Of a DNA stretch of 64,000 nt, positions 42,778-50,343 are shown piece after piece. Position numbers and translations under genes: made by a program. The notes beneath the pieces were generated by a model. It searched no databases, was not told the DNA's origin, and saw only the letters and a program-made list of their open reading frames with translations. The DNA is taken from NCBI RefSeq assembly GCF_900177245.1, contig NZ_FXBM01000002.1:248001-312000 (forward strand). Direction: 5' to 3'. The first letter of the stretch is position 1. Each line of letters begins with the position of its first letter. Source of the stretch: Rathayibacter oskolensis (GTDB lineage: Bacteria > Actinomycetota > Actinomycetes > Actinomycetales > Microbacteriaceae).

Positions 42778-43943
42778 AGGCTCTGTGCTGGACCGGAGTG
42801 AACGAGCTCTCGGTCGAGACCGTCGAGGATCCCGGGATCCTCAATGCTCAGGACGCGATCGTCAAGGTGACCCTGAGCACGAGCTGCGGGTCCGATCTCC
42901 ACCTCCTCGGCGGGTACGTCCCGACCATGCGAGCGGGCGACGTGCTCGGGCACGAGTTCATCGGTGAGATCGTCGAGGTCGGATCGGCCGTCACCAAGCA
43001 CCGGGCCGGCGACCGTGTCGTCGTCTGCTCGTTCATCAGCTGCGGGAAGTGCTGGTACTGCCGCAACGAGCTCTACTCCCTGTGCGACAACGGCAACCCG
43101 AACGCGGGGATCCCCGAGATGCTCTGGGGCCAGGCGCCCGGCGGTTGCTACGGCTACTCCCACGCGCTGGGCGGGTGGGCCGGCAGCCACGCCGAGTACA
43201 TCCGCGTGCCGTACGCCGACCAGGGCGCCTTCGCCGTTCCTGAGGGGATCAGCGACGAGCGGGCGCTCTTCGCCTCCGATGCCGCTCCGACAGGATGGAT
43301 GGGAGCGGACCTCGGCGGCGTCCGGCCCGGAGACACCGTCGCGGTCTGGGGCGCCGGCGGTGTCGGGCAGATGGCGGCGCGCGCGTCGCTGCTGCTCGGT
43401 GCCGAGCGCGTCATCGTGATCGACCGCTTCCAGGAGCGGCTGACCCAGGTCGAGCAGGTCATCGGCGCGGAGACCATGAACTACGAGACCAGCGAGGTGA
43501 CGGCCGAGCTCCGCGAGCTGACGGGCGGACGCGGCCCCGACGTGTGCATCGAGGCGGTCGGCATGGAGGCGCACCGCGACGGACCCGACTTCGCCTACGA
43601 CCAGCTGAAGCAGCAGCTGCGGCTGCAGACGGACAGGCCCACCGCCGTCCGCGAGGCGATCTTCGCCGCACGCAAGGGCGGCAGCCTCTTCGTGCTGGGC
43701 GTCTTCGGCGGCTTCGTCGACAAGTTCCCCCTGGGGGCGGTGATGAACAAGGGCCTCACGCTCCGGTCCGCTCAGCAGCACGGGCACCGGTACATCCCGA
43801 TGCTCCTCGAGAGGATGGCGCGAGACGAGATCGTCACCGAGCACCTCGCCACGCACGTCATGCCGCTCGAGGACGGCCCCGCCGGCTACGCCATGTTCAA
43901 GGAGAAGACCGACGGGTGCGTGCGGGCCGTCTTCCGACCCTGA
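42774..43943 (+). CDS. Zinc-dependent alcohol dehydrogenase
   Basis: A 389-residue medium-chain dehydrogenase with catalytic zinc ligands in SCGSDLHLL and LGHEFIGEI, a structural zinc loop (SCGKCWYCRNELYSLC) and a cofactor site (WGAGGVGQMAA, VIDRFQERL). It is a relative of, but clearly distinct from, the enzyme at 41165. The GTG start overlaps the upstream stop by 4 bp (GTGA). A role in aldehyde or alcohol detoxification together with the first dehydrogenase is likely. Confidence 0.85.
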   Translation: MKALCWTGVNELSVETVEDPGILNAQDAIVKVTLSTSCGSDLHLLGGYVPTMRAGDVLGHEFIGEIVEVGSAVTKHRAGDRVVVCSFISCGKCWYCRNELYSLCDNGNPNAGIPEMLWGQAPGGCYGYSHALGGWAGSHAEYIRVPYADQGAFAVPEGISDERALFASDAAPTGWMGADLGGVRPGDTVAVWGAGGVGQMAARASLLLGAERVIVIDRFQERLTQVEQVIGAETMNYETSEVTAELRELTGGRGPDVCIEAVGMEAHRDGPDFAYDQLKQQLRLQTDRPTAVREAIFAARKGGSLFVLGVFGGFVDKFPLGAVMNKGLTLRSAQQHGHRYIPMLLERMARDEIVTEHLATHVMPLEDGPAGYAMFKEKTDGCVRAVFRP

Positions 43944-44044
43944 GCGTCGAGGAACCGCCCCCCTCCACCCGGAGGAGCAGGGGCGATTCCGATGGCGACG
44001 CCGCGGAAGGCCGCGGTCGCCCTGCTCACGCCCGTGACCAGGGG

Positions 44045-44229
44045 TCAGCGTGCCTCGGGCGCCTCCAGAGCCCAGACCACGCCGAAGCGGTCGAGGAGCT
44101 GACCGGCGAGCGGTGACCACGCAGAGGGGCCGAGCGGCTGGCGGATCTCGGCTCCGAGTGAGCGCCTCCTGGTCGGTACTCTCGACGTAGGCGTAGAACG
44201 CGTTCGAGCCCTGGTCGTAGGGCTGGTGC
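44045..44229 (-). pseudogene. VOC/PhnB-like protein remnant with frameshift
   Basis: Two minus-strand frames together spell the end of a PhnB-like VOC protein. One gives YDQGSNAFYAYVESTDQEAL (44229 to about 44165). The other gives LGAEIRQPLGPSAWSPLAGQ and then LLDRFGVVWALE to the stop at 44045. The family motif is a conserved W-S-P-x-x-G-x-L-x-D-R-F-G-V-x-W block. A frameshift lies near 44155, and the first 90 or so residues are absent. It is clearly decayed. Confidence 0.6.
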
Positions 44230-44294
44230 GGGCCGCAGTGGGCACGATGGCACCGTCACCGGGCGGACGTGATCCAGGGCCGGCTACGCCGACC

Positions 44295-44358
44295 GAGCAA
44301 GGGAGACCGATGATGGCAACCCAGATGAGCAAGGGAGACCGATGATGGCAACCCAGGT
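44295..44358 (+). repeat. 32-bp tandem duplication covering a ribosome site and start codon
   Basis: The segment 44295-44326 is repeated at 44327-44358 with one change near its end (A/G). A third partial unit (GAGCAAGG) follows. Each copy contains GGGAGACC and ATGATGGCAACC. The first copy starts an 11-codon reading frame (MMATQMSKGDR) at 44310 whose TGA overlaps the ATG of the second copy at 44342. Confidence 0.9.
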
Positions 44359-44653
44359 GAGCAAGGCACTCCTCGTCCGTCTGGAGGCGCTGCCCGGCAA
44401 GGCGGACGACCTGCGGGCGTTCCTGAACCAGGGGCTAACGATCGTGGAAGGGGAGCCGAAGACGGTCCGGTGGTTCGCGCTGCAGTTCGGACCCACGTCG
44501 TTCGGCATCTTCGACGCGTTCCCCGACGACTCCGGGCGCCAGGCGCACCTGTCGGGCGAGGTCGGCCGAGCGCTCGGCGAGAATACCGGGGTCCTGTTCG
44601 GGGAGCCCACCGTCGAAGAGGTCGATGTCGTCGCCGAGAAGCAGCCCGCGTAG
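44342..44653 (+). CDS. Antibiotic biosynthesis monooxygenase (ABM) domain protein
   Basis: A 103-residue dimeric alpha-beta barrel protein: KALLVRLEALPGKADDLRAF, GLTIVEGEPKTVRWFALQFG and PTSFGIFDAFPDDSGRQAHL. This is the ABM fold. Members act as cofactor-free monooxygenases or small-molecule stress proteins. GGGAGACC precedes tandem ATGs at 44342 and 44345. The upstream 32-bp duplication places a short reading frame that ends on this start codon. Downstream lies an aldo/keto reductase on the same strand, 20 bp away. Confidence 0.8.
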   Translation: MMATQVSKALLVRLEALPGKADDLRAFLNQGLTIVEGEPKTVRWFALQFGPTSFGIFDAFPDDSGRQAHLSGEVGRALGENTGVLFGEPTVEEVDVVAEKQPA

Positions 44654-44672
44654 GCGCGGCAGGACGACGCTC

Positions 44673-45512
44673 ATGGAGCACCGCCCCTTTGGCCGCCCTC
44701 CGTCGGAGGTCTCCGTGATCGGGCAGGGCACCTGGTACATCGACGAGGCCCACCGCTCGACCGCCGTGGCCGCGCTGCGTCACGGGATCGACAGCGGCAT
44801 GACTCACATCGACACCGCCGAGATGTACGGCGACGCCGAGCCGGTGGTCGGTGCGGCGATCGCCGGACGGCGGGACGAGGTCTTCCTCGTCTCGAAGGTG
44901 CTCCCGAGCAACGCCTCGCGTGCCGGAGTGGTGGCGGCGTGCGAGCGCACGCTGACGCGGTTGGGCACCGACAGGCTGGACTGCTACCTCCTGCACTGGC
45001 GCGGCTCGCACCCCCTGGAGGAGACGTTCGCCGGCTTCGAGCAGCTGCGCGAGCAGGGCAAGATCCGGTCGTGGGGCGTGAGCAACTTCGATGTCGACGA
45101 TCTGGAGGAGGCCTGGCGGTCGGGCGGGGAAGGGCACCTCGCCTGCAATCAGGTGCTGTACCACCTCGAGGAGCGCGCGATCGAGCACGCCGTGCTCCCG
45201 TGGTGCGAGCGGCAGGGCGTCGCCGTCGTCGCGTACAGTCCCTTCGGTCACGACCGCTTCCCCGATCCGCGGACGCCGGGGGGCCGCGTGCTGGAGCAGA
45301 TCGCGGCGGAGCACGGTGCGAGCGTCCGGCAGGTCGCCCTGCGCTTCCTCGTGCGTCGGCCGGCCGTCTTCGCCATCCCCAAGGCCTCCACCGTCGCGCA
45401 CGCCGCCGACAATGCAGGGGCGGGCGCGCTGAAGCTCAGCACCGCCGAACTCGACCGGATCGACGCCGCGTTCCCCCGCGGCCCGCGACCGCGCCGGCTG
45501 CCCATGCTGTGA
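44673..45512 (+). CDS. Aldo/keto reductase
   Basis: A 279-residue NADPH-dependent TIM-barrel oxidoreductase. The catalytic tetrad is visible: Asp and Tyr in THIDTAEMYGDAE, Lys in FLVSKVLPSN and His in CYLLHWRGSH. The cofactor region near AIPKASTVAHAADN is intact. It reduces aldehydes or ketones. Start at ATG 44673 with AGGA upstream. It follows the ABM gene and may act with the two alcohol dehydrogenases in the same direction. Confidence 0.9.
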   Translation: MEHRPFGRPPSEVSVIGQGTWYIDEAHRSTAVAALRHGIDSGMTHIDTAEMYGDAEPVVGAAIAGRRDEVFLVSKVLPSNASRAGVVAACERTLTRLGTDRLDCYLLHWRGSHPLEETFAGFEQLREQGKIRSWGVSNFDVDDLEEAWRSGGEGHLACNQVLYHLEERAIEHAVLPWCERQGVAVVAYSPFGHDRFPDPRTPGGRVLEQIAAEHGASVRQVALRFLVRRPAVFAIPKASTVAHAADNAGAGALKLSTAELDRIDAAFPRGPRPRRLPML

Positions 45513-45515
45513 CGT

Positions 45516-45551
45516 CACCCTCTGCTCGACGCGCGCTACGAGCGGAGGGTG
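45516..45551 (+). terminator. Hairpin shared by the aldo/keto reductase and the AraC remnant
   Basis: Inverted repeat with 13-bp arms (45516-45528 and 45539-45551, one mismatch) and a 10-nt loop. The right arm overlaps the last codons of the AraC remnant on the minus strand. It follows the AKR stop by 3 bp. Confidence 0.6.
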
Positions 45552-45910
45552 TCGGAGGGGTTCTCGGAGAACGCTGCGCGATAGATGGCGGCAAATCGGC
45601 TGAGGTGGATGAAGCCCCGCCGAGTGGCCACCTCGGTCACGCTGACAGCTCCCGCCGCGGTGACGAGCAGTTCCTCGCGGACCCGCTCGAGTCGCTGCCG
45701 ACGCAGGTAGGCCATCGGTGTCGTGTCGAGAGTGCGGCGGAACGCCTCCTGAAGGCTGCGAACACTCGTCGATACGGCCGCCGCCAGTTCGGATACGGTC
45801 CACGGATGCTCAGGCCGGCTCCGCAGGAGCTCCACCGCCTGCGAGAGAGGGCGTGGGCCGGCCGTCGGTGCTGGTCGAGTCAGCTCCGACGAGTAGTTGT
45901 GCGGCATCCC
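45536..45910 (-). pseudogene. AraC family regulator remnant (C-terminal HTH part)
   Basis: The minus strand gives MPHNYSSELTRP, then WTVSELAAAVSTSVRSLQEA, YLRRQRLERVREELL and VTEVATRRGFIHLSRFAAIY. This is a complete AraC double HTH with the short linker that in full-length members follows a ~200-residue AraC_binding_2 sensor domain. The sensor is missing: upstream of 45910 the frame is unrelated and runs into a GNAT gene that ends at 45931. The ATG at 45907 is internal to the usual protein, so this is a truncated gene, though the HTH part could still be made. Confidence 0.65.
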
Positions 45911-45930
45911 GAAAGGGGCCGTGGGCCGTG

Positions 45931-46485
45931 CTACGGGCACCTGCGCCGAAGATGTAATCGGAGTAGGAGGGAGTCGCCGTGCGCCGCGTCGTGCTCCTTG
46001 TCCTCGGTGATGACGAATCCGAGCTTGTCGAGCACGTTGAGCGACGCCGTGTTCCACTCACGGACAGTGGACGCCAAGCTGTCGTAGCCGACTGCCGATA
46101 CGAGGTCGATGACCACTCGCGATGCCTCGGTCGCGAACCCCCTACCCCAAGACTCCCGCAGGAACTCGAACGCCAGCTCCGGCTCCTCCGGGTGACCGAC
46201 ACTGTTCTCGACCAGCCCGCAGTACCCAACCGGCTCCGCCGTGCCTAGCTGCTCCACGACGAACAAGCCCGGTGCCGGTATCTGCTCGTATCCGCGAAGC
46301 CACATCTGCATCTCGGCGATAGTGGGGTGACCGTCGGCGGTGATACGACGCTGTGCGGGCACGCGCTCGTCGCGCTCCTCCCACAGTCGGCGGTGGAATG
46401 CGGCGTCGGCAACCTGCCACGGGCGCAGTCTCAGGCGCTCCGAACGCAACTCGACCGGTTCCGGATTCGCGTCCTGAATGTTCAC
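45931..46485 (-). CDS. GNAT family N-acetyltransferase
   Basis: A 184-residue acetyltransferase of the RimJ/RimL type: RSERLRLRPWQVADAAFHRR, GYCGLVENSVGHPEEPELAF, the acetyl-CoA loop SWGRGFATEASRVVID and the final REWNTASLNVLDKLGFV. The start is GTG 46485, with a CAGACT box 6 nt upstream, which could give a leaderless mRNA. It is intact, although both neighbours (AraC and the methyltransferase) are truncated. Confidence 0.85.
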   Translation of the reverse strand: MNIQDANPEPVELRSERLRLRPWQVADAAFHRRLWEERDERVPAQRRITADGHPTIAEMQMWLRGYEQIPAPGLFVVEQLGTAEPVGYCGLVENSVGHPEEPELAFEFLRESWGRGFATEASRVVIDLVSAVGYDSLASTVREWNTASLNVLDKLGFVITEDKEHDAAHGDSLLLRLHLRRRCP

Positions 46486-46559
46486 GGGAGCAGTCTGCCG
46501 TGCCCGATAGCTCAGCCTGAGACCGTCCGTCAGCCGATCCAGTAACGGGCCCCCCGCTC

Positions 46560-47090
46560 CTACACCGCGCGGAGCAGGTACTTCGCGAAGATTCCGTCGT
46601 CGTCGTACTCGGCGCTCTCGATCGAGAAGCCGGCCTGAGTGAACATCGGTTCCAGGAGCCATGTGAAAGTCGAGTGCTCGTAGGTGACGTGCTCCTCGAG
46701 GTCGGCGCGCGTCCACCCGCCCTCTTCGTCGGAGTACCCGGTCGAGCACCAATGCTCGATGCGCTCGACAGCTGCGGAGACGGGGAAGTTGTAGGCCACA
46801 TCCCAGACGCGCAGGATCCCGCCGGTCCGCAGCATGCGCCGCATCCGGTCGAGCGCGAGCGCCTTCCAGAAGTCGGGGAGGTGGTGCAGGGCGTAACGCG
46901 AGTACACGAGGTCAGCGCTCCCCGCCGGCCACTCGAAGGTGAGGTAGCCGCCCTCCGCGACCGTGACCGGCGCACCCGTCGCCGCGACCTTGCGGCGCAG
47001 CTCGCTCAGCATCAGGGGCGAAGGGTCGACGGCGACCACGTTCGACCAGTACCCGGCGGCGAGGAGCGCGAACTGTCCCGTTCCCGCACC
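46560..47090 (-). pseudogene. SAM-dependent methyltransferase, 5' part missing
   Basis: About 176 residues of a class I methyltransferase. They begin in the middle of motif I (GAGTGQFALLAA) and continue with NVVAVDPSPLMLSELRRK, SADLVYSRYALHHLPDFWKA, LDRMRRMLRTGGILRVWDVA and a C-terminal helical part. The stop at 46560 is normal. The usual 40-60 residues before motif I are absent: at 47090/47091 the sequence changes abruptly into a plus-strand glycoside hydrolase. No start codon is correctly placed, so the gene is broken. Confidence 0.7.
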
Positions 47091-48230
47091 CCCCAGCAGC
47101 CCGACTGGAACTGGGACCACCCGGGCGTGCGCGAGGACTTCGTGCGGACCCTGCGCTTCTGGGGTGACCGCGGCGTCGACGGCTTCCGAGTCGACGTCGC
47201 GATGTGCCTCGCCAAGGACCTCTCCGAGCCCTACGCCGGCTGGGACGAGGTGCGCGCGAACCTGCCCGCCCCCCTCGGGCTCGCGGGCCCGAGCGCCTTC
47301 GCGGACGGCGCGCACCCGTTCCTCGATCGCGACGAGCTGAGCGGGATCTACGCCTCCTGGCGGGAGGTCTTCGACAGCTACGACCCGCCGCTCTTCGCCG
47401 TCGGCGAGACCTGGGTCGAGAATCACCGCCGGATCAGGTACTCCAGTCCGAACTCGCTCGGTCAGGCCTTCAACTTCGAGTTCCTCTGGAACCCGTGGGA
47501 AGCCCAGTCGTTCGTCGACGTGGTTCGCGAGAACCTCGAGCTGGCGGCTGCAGCCGGCACCTCGAGCACCTGGGTGCTCTCGAATCACGACATCATCCGC
47601 CATCCAACCCGCTACGCCCCCAGCGCCGTGCCCCCCGCGCTGCGGACGACTGTCGCAATCCCCCTGGGGAAGGCCGAGCGGGCACAGGGCCTCCGGCGCG
47701 CGAGAGCGGCGACGATGCTCGCACTCGCGCTGCCGGGCAGCGCCTACGTCTACCAGGGCGAGGAGCTGGGGCTGCACGAGGTGGTCGACATTTCGGGCTC
47801 GGACGGTCAGGACCCTCAGGCCCGGACGGTCCAGGGATTCGTCGCGACCCGCGACGGCAGCCGCGTCCCCCTCCCGTGGTCGACGGAGAGGCCGTTCTAC
47901 GGCTTCAGCACGTCCGCATCCCACCTACCGCAGCCGGCCTGGTTCGGCGAGGTCAGCGTGGCGGCGCAGACAGACGCCCCCGACTCGACGCTCTCGTTCT
48001 ACCGTGCCGCACTGCACCTCCGGCGCCGTCTCCTCACGGAGGAGGCGATCGAGTGGCTCGAGACGAGCGACGTCGTCGCCTTCCGCAGGCAGAACGGCTG
48101 GGTCTCCGTCACCAACTTCGGAACCGCGCCCACAGCGCTGCCCGCCGGTGCCGTCGTCCTCACCAGCGAGCCACTGGTCGACGGTCTCCTGCCTCCCGAT
48201 AGCGGGGCCTGGCTCATCCCGCTCGACTGA
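47091..48230 (+). pseudogene. GH13 alpha-glucosidase, 5' part missing
   Basis: About 379 residues of a GH13 alpha-glucosidase. The first preserved residues are PQQPDWNWDHPGVREDFVRT. The nucleophile Asp is in GVDGFRVDVAM, the acid/base Glu in LFAVGETW and the transition-state Asp in LSNHDIIRHP. The C-terminal beta domain is complete to the TGA. Full-length enzymes have about 170 more N-terminal residues, including the start of the TIM barrel and the D-x-V-x-N-H motif, which are absent. The join to the methyltransferase remnant is at 47090/47091. Without the first barrel strands it is very unlikely to be active. Confidence 0.8.
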
Positions 48231-48392
48231 CGGCGATCCACCGTGGCGCCCGGTAGCCGGTGCTCGACCGCTTCACCAGCCTCAGGGACGTCCGGCGCGG
48301 ACGGGCGCGGGCATCGGTGTCCCGCATGACCCGCCCGCTGACGAGCCCGATGACGGGGCGGCTACCGGGTTGCGGGTGGGATGCCGACGAGG

Positions 48393-48492
48393 CCAGCGCC
48401 TGCGGAGGACTTGTCGGATGACATCCGAAGCGCGAATGCCCGACCCTCGGACGCCGGCAGCGGGCGCGACACCGACCCTGCCGCCGGCCCTG
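48393..48492 (+). repeat. 100-bp dispersed repeat, copy 1 (orphan 5' end of a serine hydrolase gene)
   Basis: 48393-48492 matches 55485-55584 at 98 of 100 positions by eye. In copy 2 the segment is the upstream region and first 19 codons of the serine hydrolase (MPDPRTPAAGATPTLPPAL). In copy 1 the same reading frame ends at a TGA directly after that Leu. Copy 1 is therefore a fragment, not a gene. Confidence 0.9.
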
Positions 48493-48548
48493 TGAGGACC
48501 GGTGACCAGGACTCGTCCAAGCCGTGTGCAGAGCGCGACTGAGCAGAA

Positions 48549-48586
48549 GAGCGGTGCGGGTGGGCCTGACGCCCCCCGCACCGCTC
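48549..48586 (+). terminator. Strong hairpin
   Basis: Perfect 12-bp inverted repeat (GAGCGGTGCGGG at 48549-48560 and CCCGCACCGCTC at 48575-48586) with a 14-nt loop, 17 bp after the stop of the minus-strand hydrolase at 48603. It is likely that gene's terminator. Confidence 0.65.
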
Positions 48587-48602
48587 CTCCGGCTCGGCGG
48601 CG

Positions 48603-49439
48603 TCAGCCTTGGATGAACGCGAGGATGTCGGGGTTGATGACGTCGGCGTGGGTCGTCAGCATCCCGTGCGGGTAGCCCTCGTAGATCGTCAGGGTCGCGT
48701 CGCTGAGGAGTTCGGCCTGTTTCACGGCGGCGTCCCGGTAGGGCACGACCTGGTCGTCGTCGCCCTGCAGGACGAGGACGGGGACGGTGATGGCGCGCAG
48801 GTCCTCGGTCTGGTCGGTCTCCGAGAACGCCTTGATGCCCTCGTAGTGAGCGAGGGCGCTGCCCGTCATGCCCTGTCGCCACCAGTTGTCGATGATCGGC
48901 TCGGAGATCGTGGCGCCGGGGCGGTTGAAGCCGTAGAACGGGCCAGAGGCGACGGCTCGGAAGAACTCGGCGCGGTTCGCGGCCAGTGCTTCGCGGAACC
49001 CGTCGAAGACCGTGATGTCGGTGCCCTCGGGGTTGGCCTCCGTCTTCACCATCAGCGGCGGGACGGCGGAGACCAGGACCGCCTTCGCCACCCGGTCCTG
49101 CGGCTGCCCGTGCTGGGCGACGTATCGGGCGACCTGTCCGCCTCCAGTGGAGTGGCCGATGTGGACCGCGTTGCGCAGATCGAGGTACTCGACGACGGCG
49201 GACACGTCACTGGCGTAGTGGTCCATGTCGTGGCCGGTGCCGATCTGCGACGAGCGACCGTGGCCCCGCCGGTCGGTCGCGATCACGCGGAAGCCCTCGG
49301 CCAGGAAGTACAGCATCTGCGCATCCCAGTCGTCCGAGGACAGCGGCCAGCCGTGGTGGAACACGATGGGTTGCGCGTCGCGGCTCCCCCAGTCCTTGAA
49401 GTAGATCTCTGCACCGTCGTCTGTGGTCACGTATCCCAT
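48603..49439 (-). CDS. Alpha/beta hydrolase of the cofactor-free haloperoxidase/arylesterase type
   Basis: A 278-residue hydrolase with [66 protein letters not shown], acid in LQGDDDQVVPY and His in EGYPHGMLTTH. The pattern is the same as in 18903-19730, making the two genes paralogues. AGGAGG precedes the ATG. It lies 49 bp downstream of another hydrolase on the same strand and near the second LAL regulator. Confidence 0.9.
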   Translation of the reverse strand: MGYVTTDDGAEIYFKDWGSRDAQPIVFHHGWPLSSDDWDAQMLYFLAEGFRVIATDRRGHGRSSQIGTGHDMDHYASDVSAVVEYLDLRNAVHIGHSTGGGQVARYVAQHGQPQDRVAKAVLVSAVPPLMVKTEANPEGTDITVFDGFREALAANRAEFFRAVASGPFYGFNRPGATISEPIIDNWWRQGMTGSALAHYEGIKAFSETDQTEDLRAITVPVLVLQGDDDQVVPYRDAAVKQAELLSDATLTIYEGYPHGMLTTHADVINPDILAFIQG

Positions 49440-49488
49440 GGTCGCCCTCCTGAGGCTGTTCTTCGGTGGTGGTGCGATCGGCTCGAGG

Positions 49489-50205
49489 TCAGCCGAGTTC
49501 GGCGATGGCCTCGGTGATGAACGCGGCGACCTCGGCGGGGTGCGTCTGCATCACCAGATGAGGTCCGTCGATCTCGATCACCCTGCGGACCCCGGCGCGC
49601 TTGTAACCGAAGCGTTCGACGTCCGGGTTGATGGTGCGGTCGGCGCTGGAGACGATGCCCCAGGACGGCGTGGTCCTCCACGCGGCCACGGACGCTGATT
49701 CGCCGAAGGCGACTGCGGACAACGGACGCTGCGAGACCGCGAGGACCTTCGCCTTCTCGAGCTCGAGCCCGTCCGCGAACACGGCGGGGAAGGCATCGAT
49801 CGCCACGGAGACGTCGGTTCCGGGCTCGGCGCCGTCGATCGGGTACGGCGCGTACACGAGGTTCGCCGCGAGGTCGCTGTCGGGGAACCCTCCCTGCAGG
49901 GCGCCGAGGCTCTCGCCCTCCTCGAGTGCGTAGGCCGCGACGAACACGAGGCCGACGACGTTCTCGGCGACGCCGGCGACGGTGAGGATCGCCCCGCCGT
50001 AGGAGTGCCCGGCGAGGAGGACCGGTCCGTCGATCTGCTCGACGAAGGACTTGATGTAGGCCGCATCCCCGGACAGGCTGCGGTTGAACACCGGCGGAAC
50101 GAAGACCTGGTGGCCCTGGTCCAGGAGGAGCTTCGTGACGGGCGCCCAGCTGGCGGCGTCGGCGAACGCTCCGTGGACGAGGACGATGGTGGGGGAGTCG
50201 GGCAT
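49489..50205 (-). CDS. Alpha/beta hydrolase
   Basis: A 238-residue cytoplasmic hydrolase: IVLVHGAFADAASWAPVTKL, nucleophile elbow AGHSYGGAILTVAG, VFVAAYALEEGES, acid region VSSADRTINP and His in IDGPHLVMQTHP. It is a paralogue of the exported 16338-17177 enzyme but has no signal peptide. The start is ATG 50205 with GGAAGGA upstream, and the ATG at 50229 is less likely. The next gene downstream on the strand is the haloperoxidase-like paralogue. Confidence 0.9.
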   Translation of the reverse strand: MPDSPTIVLVHGAFADAASWAPVTKLLLDQGHQVFVPPVFNRSLSGDAAYIKSFVEQIDGPVLLAGHSYGGAILTVAGVAENVVGLVFVAAYALEEGESLGALQGGFPDSDLAANLVYAPYPIDGAEPGTDVSVAIDAFPAVFADGLELEKAKVLAVSQRPLSAVAFGESASVAAWRTTPSWGIVSSADRTINPDVERFGYKRAGVRRVIEIDGPHLVMQTHPAEVAAFITEAIAELG

Positions 50206-50343
50206 GGCGATGTCCTTCCTGAACCGCACCTGGTGGCGCGGGACTGTGCCGGTAGCGGAGGTGCGTGATTCCGCTCGTGACGGTACGGCCGCGCGCCGCG
50301 GCGGCGCATCGGTCGCGATGACCGAGATCCGGCGCCGAGTGAC

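Larger units (their letters stand above)
48231..48602. other. 372-bp intergenic region with a duplicated gene fragment
   Basis: No intact gene. It contains a 100-bp segment (48393-48492) nearly identical to the start of the serine hydrolase gene at 55.5 kb, and a strong hairpin at 48549-48586. The remaining sequence shows nothing I can support. Confidence 0.6.

Noticed and set aside
43944-44040. Possible terminator after the second alcohol dehydrogenase (CCTCC/GGAGG)
   Set aside because: The stem is only five base pairs, too weak to list.
44310-44345. The 11-codon frame before the ABM gene as a separate gene
   Set aside because: It is wholly explained by the 32-bp tandem duplication of the ABM start. 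It may act as a leader but is not a gene in its own right.
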